64,000 bases of DNA from Lumbricus rubellus. Its lineage: Eukaryota; Annelida; Clitellata; Crassiclitellata; Lumbricidae. Shown in pieces: positions 25,429 through 35,755 of the stretch. The notes under the pieces are model-generated. The model was not told the origin of the DNA, made no database searches, and worked only from the letters and a program-made list of their open reading frames with translations. The position numbers were made by a program, and so were the translations under genes. Within the stretch, counting starts at the first letter, position 1. Every line of letters starts with the position of its first letter. Location of the stretch: NCBI GenBank assembly GCA_945859605.1, contig OX243815.1, forward strand, positions 30,604,892 through 30,668,891, read 5' to 3'.

Positions 25429-25868
25429 ACTTCTTAGGTCTCAGTCTCTCTCTCTGTCTCTGTATCTTTTTTGTGGTCGACGCGGTGATGGTGAAAGGAG
25501 AAAAGGGTTTTTCGTATCTCGTTCAAGTGGAATGGTCTGTCCCCCGTTTGTGAAGTTGCCAGGTGAATGCTGGTCACTCTTATTTGGTCAGTGGTCATGA
25601 TGTTATACTTTGTGAATCATTCAGCTAATGCTGGTTACTTTGATTAGGCTTACCAGTTTTTGAATACTGGTCATTGATAATTAGTACTGGTCAAAATGTC
25701 ATTGACTAAGTGTGAGTAAGGATTATTGTGCGCTGTTGTTTAAGGGATGTGGCTATTCTTTACAAGGTCCGTTTATCTTCGCTTATAGGTAATTGGTTCC
25801 TTGTTTAATGGGTAATTATTGATTACCATATTATAATCAAGGGTAGACCTCATACATTGTTCGAAGAT

Positions 25869-26042
25869 GATTGATTATGGATGATAACCAGATTATTGAT
25901 TATGGATAATAACCAGATTATTGATTATGGATAATAACCAGATTATTGATTATGGATAATAACCAGATTATTGATTATGGATAATAACCAGATTATTGAT
26001 TATGGATAATAACCAGATTATTGATTATGGATAATAACCAGT
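25869..26042 (+). repeat. 25-bp tandem repeat, about 7 units
   Basis: Nearly identical units of gattattgattatggataa followed by taacca. Probably in or just after the stonin 3' UTR. Confidence 0.93.
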
Positions 26043-26261
26043 TTGGTCAGCGCTAGAGTTGATCGGTCATGATAATTTTGATCACACAGATGTCTCATTG
26101 AAGTCTACAAGTTTTTAATTAGTCATGATTATTGCAGATAATTATTAGTCAATGTTTAGAGGTTGTTCGGTTCGATTGATGATAAGCTAGTGAATATACT
26201 TACTTGTTAGACTTGTTCTTTCAGGCTCTGTTTCCTATCTAACTATTACTATTTTTTTAAA

Positions 26262-26263
26262 TA

Positions 26264-26330
<67 letters not shown>
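26262..26330 (+). repeat. ATT microsatellite
   Basis: About 22 perfect TTA units. Confidence 0.95.
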
Positions 26331-26332
<2 letters not shown>

Positions 26333-28315
26333 AAACGTTTGCTGTTCGCATTCACATAGAAAATGAAACGCATCAAGTCAATCACCAAATACAATGAAGA
26401 TGAGAGCAATAGCCTACGCGAGATCTTAGAAATTGAAAGCAAATTATTAGCGTTCGTTTTCAGAATCGTACAGGTCTGGGAGAAGGGGTCATGAAGGTAT
26501 CGTTCTGAATCCAACTCTCTTGAAAGAGTATAATATGGTGTTGGGGAGAATGTACAATACGAGACGATTTATTCGGCTTAAAGCGAACCGGACATTTTGA
26601 GTTGCGTCGAGGGTTGAAGACTTCTAGAGCTGAGTAGTTATAACTGTAGAGTAGCGACTGAAAACCTTTCTGTTCGATTGTGGTTTGTCGAGTCTGATTG
26701 GAATTACCGCATTGGCGACTTTTCTCTGATTTAAGAAAGTGTTTTATCAGAGAGAGTTAGACCTAATCCAGTAATTATTTTAACTTTCTCTAAAGTGATG
26801 AAGTCTGAATCGATTAAATTTTTCAGACTGTTTCCGTAGGCCTATATTATTTATGTTTACAATTTGCTGCTGAATAGTTTGGGGCACCACTCAGGCCCAT
26901 TCTGACGAGTGGGCCCATTTGTCGTTTCATTCCAAGCACGGATAGATTTGTTTGAGGCCTCACGTGTTAAGCCATCTACCTATCGTCTAAATTTGTTATG
27001 AAGATCCTGGCTTGCACGTCATGATAATCTACGTTGTTACAAATCGTTTTCGTTTGTACTTACGTCATCATTTTCCTCGCATATAATTATAATTGAATTA
27101 TATACTCGTTTGTTTTTTTACGTCATAATGATCCTCGAAAATAATTACTTAGCCTACGTAATTTAATAATTAATTTATTCGTTTGTTCCTACGTCATTGT
27201 GATGTTTACATTATATTGATTCACTTCTTCTTACGTCATCATTTGTTTGTTTTACGTCATTGTAGACCACACATAGTACAGATTCTATTGTCATTGTGCA
27301 TAATAAGAGATGTTGAATTAGAACTGCTATGCTGGGGGTCCTTGCATTTCCGCTCAATTTTTTATGATATAATTCTGTTGTAGACTGATGACGCGTTGTG
27401 TGAGTGAGTAAAGAGTATGTAAGTAAGTCATTTTACCATTTTACAAAGTTATAAAATGTGTTGCATTTAAGTTGTTTACATTCCCGTTAGTCGATGAAAG
27501 ATCTATCTAATATTATAGCTAATAGTTATGCTTTTCTTGCATCATTTTCTACGTGACGCCATAAACCACATTCGTTGAGCACCGAGTTGGCCTAAATGCC
27601 AAAAATCGTGCTTCTGCCCATGGTAGGTGAGATCCGTATTCCACAATGCCTATCGGACTTACCTGATAGAACAGACTTTGAAGTAAACTTTTTGCAAATC
27701 TCGTTGTAGCTAATTTGCCAGTAACTTGGTAGACATTTATTAGTAATAGATTTAGTAACAATTAACTGTTATAGTCTTGGAAAATGGGAAATCAAAATCT
27801 ACATGTAGCGTGCACCGGTGGATTGTAAGCGAGACAATTAATTCATGTGCTGAGTTGTTCCTTTGTTATTGTTCGTCTATTTTTGGCGTTGTCAGAGTGA
27901 CTATAATTAATTAATTATTAGTTCGAAGTCTCTAGACATAGTATCTCAATTCTCGTGCATATTTTGTCATAGTTTATAAGTCTGTTCATTAATCAATGTC
28001 GGAACGACCTTTGTGTTATAGCTTTGAGCACATTGTCAGTTTTTGCGACATACAACAGCACGTTGATCATCACATTGTTCTGCATAGACCGTGATAGACG
28101 AACAATGAAGCTATATATGCGCAAAGTTTTGGATGCGTTGTTTGTTTTGCGAACTGAAAGTTTTAAAGAATCGACTCTACATAGATCTCTGTACAATATG
28201 GTACTTTTTGATGTCGCAAGGAATTGTATTCAAGTACGTCACCGATGAGCATTTTTTATTGTACTAGAGTAACTAGAGAGAGACAGAAACAACAACAGAG
28301 AACGATTTACTGATC

Positions 28316-28372
28316 ATAGAATAACGAAAAATAGAATAACGAAAGATAAAATAACGAAAGATAGAAGACTGA
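28316..28372 (+). repeat. Short AT-rich tandem repeat
   Basis: Three to four units of about 16 bp, each containing aataacgaaa. Confidence 0.8.
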
Positions 28373-28649
28373 AATGGTTCCTGAATAGAAACTCGGCGTA
28401 CGTTTTCAGCATTTCCTTCAAAATGATTTTTACAAGCAGCTTTGAGCACAGTGTCATTCTTATGATGAGGTTTTGAATGTCTAGATCGGTAGCATGTTTG
28501 GATCTGACTCTTTTAGCGATGTCAACTATAATTTGTCAACTACTGTCAGTTATTTGTATCTTCGTAATATGAGTATTTCAGGAAGCGTGATGTGTTAGTG
28601 AGGATTTCAGCCGCCTGTATTTCTATATGCAAGTGCTTAGATGCTATCA

Positions 28650-29138
28650 CAGGGGCGTCTCAGGTTATCTCATCCTACAAGTCTAAGCTACCTATAGAAC
28701 CCACTTTAAAAGCTATCTAAGGAATCTCATTGTATCTGCTGGTAAATTCTCAAACCTTTATGAGTAAAAGTTCATAAATAGGCCATAATACTTGTTTTGA
28801 TTTTGTAATATGGAAAAAGGAAAATCAGTAGGGCTCTATCTAGCACCGCTGATGTATTATAAGCAAGACTATTAATGTGTAGGTATATGCACCTCGATCC
28901 AGGGCTGTTTTAAAGAAATTTTTAGAGCTGCACAACTCCTTTTCTTTCCCATCCTCCATGGTAAATTACTTCCAGTCGGAGGACAATGACCTTTCTTGCT
29001 AGTTTTAACTGTGCAAAAGTGCTTCTTCAACTGCACAAATTCATTTAGAACTGCACATTTTGTGTACAACTGCTTGCTAAAAAAAGCCCTGCCTCGATCT
29101 AACGTCATGTTGCCACGCCATTGAATCAGACGCCCCTG
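28650..29138. mobile_element. hAT-like MITE, old copy, hosting a second insertion
   Basis: Inverted ends caggggcgtct and agacgcccctg, typical of hAT CAGNG termini. The flanking 8-mers tgctatca and tgtttgca agree at only five positions, so this copy is old. It contains the intact element at 28900-29091. Confidence 0.6.
28900..29091. mobile_element. hAT-like MITE (192 bp), nested
   Basis: Starts cagggctgttttaaag and ends aaaaaagccctg. Exact 8-bp duplications cctcgatc lie at 28892-28899 and 29092-29099. Inserted inside the older element. Confidence 0.82.
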
Positions 29139-29919
29139 TGTTTGCAACGCTTACGATATTATCTGCATTAGCAATATTACAATGTTAGCGTAGATGTTGC
29201 GTTTGTTTCAGAATAATTTCACGTAGATCTTGTTTTTCATTTTCTATGTTTCCAATATTATAAGGACCACGTGATTTGCATCTTCGTGAATTGCGATTTA
29301 TTAGCGAAACGACTAAACTGAATTAAGTTGTTGCTGTTGTGCGGTCTTAGAATTATAATTATTGACAAGTCAGCTGTTTATTAGTATGTTAACGTCACGA
29401 GAAAATAGAATGCAAGAAACCATAATTATTACGAGTTGTCATATTTATTTATTTATTTATTACGTTGCATTTACTATTGGCTTCTATAGATCTTAATGAT
29501 TATTATTATTAGCGTCGAGAATTGAATTACCGACAGAAGAACTAATCTCTCAGCGATGCAGATATTTATTTAAATCAATATTCAAGGGAAGGGTGGGGTG
29601 GGAAGGAGAGGGGACGGCTGACAGTAAGAAGGGTTAACTATATATTATCTAGGCCTATAGTTAATGAAAAGTCTCGCCTGAGAAAACCTTAGAAGGCTTA
29701 GAGAGAAGCGGAGTAAAAATCCTAGCATAATTACAATTATCCTTTCTATTTTTACTTAAGCATTTCGCTTTCAGTCTTTAATCTCTATGATCCTCGTTTG
29801 ATATTCTTCGAACATGCGATTTAGATATATTACGGCTATGATTTCTTACTTCCTACAGGTACATCCTATGTCATTAAGTAATGCATGTAACGCATAATAA
29901 AATTGAATTGTATTGTATT
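29139..29919. other. Gene-free stretch
   Basis: AT-rich DNA with a short (TTTA)n run near 29443 and ATTATT near 29497. Nothing else recognised. Confidence 0.4.
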
Positions 29920-30281
29920 CATAGGCGTAGGAGGCGGGGTCCAGGGGGGGCAAATGCCCCCCCCCCAAATTTCGGGCAAGTCTGAGTTTTCGGGCAAGCA
30001 GACCCGGAAAAATAAAAAAAAGTTTTAAAATTTTTTTACTTTTTTATTTTTTCCGGGTCTTCTTGTCCGAAAAATCAGACTTGCCCGAACAAAAAACCTT
30101 TCGGGCAAAAAGTAACGAGAAATTTCAGAAGATTTCGGCCGGATGACTAGAAAAAGGTCGTCAGAATTTTCGGGCAAACGTAACGAAAATTTTTCTTAAG
30201 ATTTCGGCCGGACGAAAAAAAATTTTCGGGCAAAAGTCTCATTTTTGTCCCCCCAGCGCTGAAATGTCCCCTACGCCTATG
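29920..30281. mobile_element. hAT-like MITE (362 bp), 'cataggcgtagg' ends
   Basis: Perfect inverted ends cataggcgtagg / cctacgcctatg with exact 8-bp duplications attgtatt at 29912-29919 and 30282-30289. Inside are several short inverted and direct copies of tttcgggcaa and tttcggccgga. Confidence 0.88.
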
Positions 30282-30556
30282 ATTGTATTGCTAAAATTCC
30301 CACTATATGATGCCCGACAGGCGGTCAAACCTGCAGCGACTTTAAATTAAATTCTAAACTCGCTTACTTACTGAGTCTTTCCAGACATATTGAGAACTAC
30401 AATGGAATTCATTGCACAATCCTATCCTAAGAAAAGATAGTTGGCCGACTCCAGATTCCTCCTTCAGTTGAGCCTTCACGTTATAGTTATACCACTCCTT
30501 GATCACCTTGTGCCGTCGATTCTTGGAATCCTAGCGACCGCTGTGATCAACCTTAC

Positions 30557-31542
30557 CACAGTATATGAAGAGGTGAGTTCCAAAACCTGTTAAGTAGAAA
30601 TTTTTCGAAATGGGACTAAGCGTGGAGAAAGGCTGTCCATGTGGCTGGCCAGCCTCCAACATAATTATTATTTCGTGCCAAAACCTGCTAAGTATATGTT
30701 TTTCAGAGCAGATAAATATCACTTGAGTTCCAAAACCTGCTAAGTACGTGTCGTGTTTCGTTCCAAACCCTGTTAAGTTCATTGACCAATCACGAAGCCC
30801 CTTTGATACCACGTGATTGAAAAATGGCTGGTGTAAACAGCGAGTTTTCAGAAGCGATTGTGACAGCGACAAAGCCTCGAAAACGAGTAAAAAACGTTAA
30901 AAACTGGAAAAAGTAATAGAGAAAAATAAAATATATAGTTGTGATTCGAAATCACCAAAAATCGCATGTAAGCACAGATCCTATGCAGGACATCGCGGCA
31001 CTGTATGTAACGTCGGAGCTTTGACCACTGGCGATATAGGCCTACTATAACAGCTTTTCATATAAGTTTCTACACTAGTGTCGATAGAACTTTACTTTCT
31101 CATGAATATTTCGTTTTATATATTTTTTGTGTGAAAAATAAGGTCACCTTAAGGTTATAATACATATTGTTGATACATGCCAGCTTTCTGGTTTGGAATA
31201 GTAGCCTATATCGTTAGGCCCTAAAACTTACTAGCATAGTAAATCATTAACTTTTCTATGTGGGCCCAGGTTTTATATTGTGTCAAAACCTGTTAAGTAC
31301 GAAATATTGTGCCAGAACCTGCTAAGTACAACTTTGCGACTAATTTTTAATATTAAGAACTTTACCTAGATTTGTGAAATACTTATGAAACAGCATCTAT
31401 TTATAAGGCAAATAATTCAGTGCAAAAGATTTTTCCTTTCTTTTCAAGACTTTCTTGGAAATGAAAAAGTGCCTTTTCCCAAAAATATGGTTTTTCTACT
31501 TAACAGGTTTTGGAACTCAGCTCTTCATATATTTATACTGTG
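30557..31542. mobile_element. DNA element of 986 bp with repeated 19-bp motif
   Basis: Imperfect inverted ends: cacagtatatgaagag on the left, cacagtataaatatatgaag on the right (reverse strand), both running into tgagttccaaaacctg. Seven copies of TKCCAAAACCTGYTAAGTA: 30578, 30676, 30728, 30761, 31281, 31310 (direct) and 31497 (inverted). No clear target duplication and no transposase ORF. The repeated motif resembles subterminal transposase-binding repeats; this reading is inference. Confidence 0.6.
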
Positions 31543-31832
31543 CTGATACCTTGAAGTTGTAAGCGCATGTGTCCCTCTACTTATTATGGTGATCGGGGAC
31601 GGATTGGAGAGAATGTTAAAGCGGATAAGAGTGCAGAGGTTTCCCTTCTGTTCGCTACCAACGATGCATTGGGTTTGTCCTAGGCTGCTGATCAAGATCG
31701 CATGCTTCCAACCATCTATACCCTGAGCCACGCTAATGCTCTCTTCCCTATAGGCCTACAGCACAACAAAAGAAATGTGACTTAAGTTCTAGGACGCATA
31801 GCATACATGCAGCCTAGTTCCACCCTCCAAAC

Positions 31833-31911
31833 CAGCGCTCGTGAATGAGCTCGTGCCATGCATGCGCTCGGCTTTCAAGTGGCGCTCTAGAAATGTGCAG
31901 ATTACGATTAT
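31833..31911 (+). repeat. Dispersed repeat, 'GATTAC' tail family
   Basis: cagcgctcgtgaatgagctc, ggcgctctagaaat, gattacgatta; same family as 24492 and 62781. Confidence 0.65.
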
Positions 31912-32246
31912 GAACTAAGAATAATCGGAACTATATTCCGCGGGTCTTATCTAGAGAAACATTTTTTACTTACACAAAATACATAATTTTTATTACCTTA
32001 GTGTAGCTCGGATCCTAGCAATTCAAATGTGTAATTTCTAGTTCGTTGTATCTATGGTAACTAGAACTGTTGAATTATATAAACGATAGCTGATCGAATG
32101 ACCAGATACTTAACATGCTGACGTCATCGATGATGCGACATTCATTGTTATATTTAGATCAACAGCTAACTTGTCATCGTATATGTTAATCTCAATACTA
32201 TTCGACAGCGCATAGGTTATAGGTGTTTGCAGTAGTCGTATACAAA

Positions 32247-32852
32247 ATGTATGCAATCGACGTGGAAGACATTGAAGCTGAAGAAAAGGAGGAGAGGGGG
32301 AGTGAGAAGGCGGAGAAGTGGAGTGAGAAGGCAGAGAAGCGAAGTGAGAAAGCGGAGAAGTGGAATGAGAAGGTGGATACTAGACGAGATGTCCAAAGCA
32401 CAAACAAGCCTTTGTTGACTCAAAGTATATACATTGAGAGCAATTTGAGAGCAAATTCCAAGATAGGCATACGTTCTATGGAAAGGGCGCCAACAGCAAT
32501 CCAATCGGAGGATGGAGCACATTCCATCTTCACCGACGAACCGTTGACTACTGCGACTGAGACAGACGACTCGAAGAAGACGATTTCTTATGAGAGAAAG
32601 CCGCCATCTTCTTCTCGTGTTTACAATTACAAGACATCGTTGAAGAGTGAAGGTCGTAGGAACGAAGAAATCAGAGAAACGATTGAAGGAGAAGAGAATA
32701 ATTTGGAGAGAGGAGGAGAAGAACGGAAACTGGTTTCCGGTAAGCGTGTCGTTTCGTTCTTGCAGTCTACGTCTGATGACTATTCCATGTCAAGGTCATC
32801 TTGCGGTGACCTTCTGATCGTCGATGGAAAGATTTTCAGACATGTCAAAGAG
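32247..32852 (+). CDS. SPATC1: Speriolin-like exon 1
   Basis: First ATG (32247, context aaaATGt) of an open frame; ends phase 0 at gag/gtacga. Encodes about three repeats of an SEKAEK unit near 32310-32375, then a hydrophilic charged region. A gtttgcag acceptor 14 bp upstream hints at a 5' UTR intron. No homology of its own; assigned by phase and by position. Confidence 0.65.
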
Positions 32853-35722
32853 GTACGAAATGCGGCTTAGTTATAGTAAGCGGGTCCCTATGTGTTGGTT
32901 AGGGTCAGGTCAGGCATCGTGAGGGTCGGTTAGGGTCAGGAGAGGCATCGTGAGGGTTGGTTAGGGTCAGGTTAGGCATCGTGAGTGTAGGTTAGGTTCA
33001 GGTTAGGCATCGTGAGGGTCGGTTAGGGTTAGTGATAGGGTTAGTGCACAGTCATTCATTAACATAGGGACCCGCTTACTATAACTATGCCCGAAATGCT
33101 CACGTCATTATCCGCATGTAGATATATGACAAGATAATGGTAATCACTGTGATATCCTGATGTCACCGTTCAACTCTTCACATCAGATAAGACATAGACT
33201 TTTAAACCAACTTATCACTTTCAATTTTATTATCTCTATTATATGATTAAATCTTCATTAGGCTAGTTGTTATTTTAATTAATGGGCAGCGCAAGGCGAA
33301 CGAGAAATGATCGTAAATACAATGCAATGCAATACAATACACACGATCCATGCAGCCTACAGCTGTTTGGCCGCAATCTCTGTTCGAATCCAAATTGCGT
33401 AGTACGTACAATCGAGATCTGAAGTTTGGTTGCACTCAAGAGCTAAACTAAACCCTGGTAGTGACAGTCATACAATCAAGTGATAAGCTAAACCCTGGTA
33501 GTGACAGTCATATACAATCAAGAGATAAGCTAAACCCTGGTGGTGACAGTCATACAATCAAGAGCTAAGCTAAACCCGGGTAGTCACACTCGTGCACCTA
33601 AATGTCTGCTCTAAAACCAGACACATGTGTTGCGGTGTTTATTGTCTCTGCTCGGTCTTAGAATTATTGTCTTCGTTATAAATCAAACTATTGTCCACTT
33701 AAAGTCGCACATAATATTTCAGGAAGAAATTGAAAACACAGTTTCTACCAAGACCCTGCAGCAGTCCTCTCGGAACTCCCAGACTACAGATCCTCATCAT
33801 GAGAAATTGCTTCTTCAGTACAAAGAGGCAGCCAACTCATCGTCTCAAATGTCGAGCAGTAGCAAGCGAGGAGACATGAGTCGTCTTTTGATGACTTCTG
33901 ATGGATTGATTCCTACAGACAGAAGAAGGCAAACGCAAGAAACACTTGGCCAGTCACTTGGCCAGCCACTTGGTCAGACAGAGGCACCGGCGTCTAAAGC
34001 ACAAACGATCAGGTATGAAGACTGGTCACGTGATGATGGACAAGCTGAATTTTCGAAAACAAGACAAAGCCAAGAGGTTGTTGAATGCACTCCCAAGTCA
34101 TCTGAGGTAAATCTACGATCGAAATGCGCTTCAAGTGAGCGCAATAATGATTCTCAAAAACCGAGTCAAACTCTAATGCAAAACTTCGGCAAACACCGCA
34201 TTTCCAAAAGAAAGGAATCAAAAGAGAGTAGAACAGGAGAACAGTCCCAACTCGATCTCGATGCTGAGTGCAGTGATACTAAGTCGCATCCTCCACACAG
34301 AACAGCGAGTAGCATATGTGGCTGCAAGGAAAGCTATAAAGATGGATGTGAAAGCGTTCATAAATATTCCAGTATAAAGCTAGAAACACCTGATGAATGC
34401 AAGGGTCAATGTGACGACAGTTTTGAGCGATTGTGCTTTGGTGTTGATGGATGTGAATCGCAGGAAACTGCATCCTGTGTCGACGGTGGTAACCGTAAAT
34501 CAAAGGCTGGACGAAACCTTTTCCGGAACGCATTTTCAAGACGAAAAGGATGCGAGTGTGATTGTGAAGAGCGAGACAAACACAATGTCTCCGTGAGCGA
34601 ACATTGCAACGAACTGCGTCCATTCGGCTCAATACCACGTTCAGCTGTGCTGGCTGGGAAGAAATGTTGCCATTCTTTAAGCAGAGGATCGTCATGTTGT
34701 TCAAACGATCTTCAGTCCAATTGTTATGCTGACTTTCCTGATTCAAAACCGTCGCGTGATTGCCGAGATATTATACCCTCGACTCCTGATGCAGAAGCCT
34801 GCAAGGAACAGATACTTAAAGAGATTAAGGTAAGGGTTTAAGGTAAGGGTTTAAGGTAAGGGTTTAAGGTAAGGGTTGAAGGTAAGGGTTTAAGGTAAGG
34901 GTTTAAAGTAAGGGTTGTTTAAGGTAAGGGTTTAAGTTAAGGGTTTAAGGTAACGGATTAAGGGAAGGGTTTAAGGCAAGGGTTTAAAGTAAGGGTGTAA
35001 GGTAGGGGTTTAAGGTAAGGGTTTAAAGTAAGGGTTTAAGGTAAGGGATGACGGAACGCATTGGTTGACTCCGGATTAATTTCTACGATGACAATGTAGC
35101 CTATAGCCTACACAAGTACACATACGGCGTCATACGCTTACAAAATTACAATTTGGCTTACCTGCTGAAAGTTTTTTGTCACAGTTGTATCACAACTAAC
35201 TTTCATCGTGCATCGTCATTAATGTAAAATATAAATACTACTGTCATTATTATCATCATCAGTAAGCAAAATCATCATCATTTTTCGTTACCTTCATCAT
35301 CAGCAACATCAGCTTCAGCATCAACATCATCATCGTAATCATCATCATCGTCGTCGTCGTTGTCGAATGACATCGTCGTCGTCGTGGTCATCGTCATTGT
35401 CATCGTCATCGTCGTCGTCGTCATCAACATCATCATCATCGACGTCGTTGCATAATTTTCATTATAATCATGCGTCGTCAGATCAGCAACACGCCATACA
35501 CATGTAAGCTTCGCCTCTTATAGAAGAAAGCATAGTCTACCTAAATGGAAAAGTATCTAATACATAAATCCATGGATTAAAAATCCTCTGACAATTAACT
35601 CTCTATAATTGACACGATCTGTAAGCTTATGTTGGCGATGGGTCTGTGGCAACATTGAATGAACGAACGAATAGTGGTTGATTAATTGATTGGTTGATTG
35701 ACTAATTGATTGATTGATTGAC

Positions 35723-35755
<33 letters not shown>

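Larger units (their letters stand above)
25429..28649. other. Stonin 3' UTR and intergenic DNA
   Basis: The first part must include the stonin 3' UTR; no AATAAA near the stop was found, so its end is not fixed. It includes a 25-bp tandem repeat, an ATT microsatellite and a cluster of ACGTCAT motifs, listed separately. No gene seen. Confidence 0.5.

Noticed and set aside
25869..26042. CRISPR-like array
   Set aside because: Units are contiguous without unique spacers; it is a simple tandem repeat in an animal genome.
32880..33065. Interstitial telomere repeat
   Set aside because: The ttaggg-like units are part of a 31-bp repeat inside a MITE with its own inverted ends.
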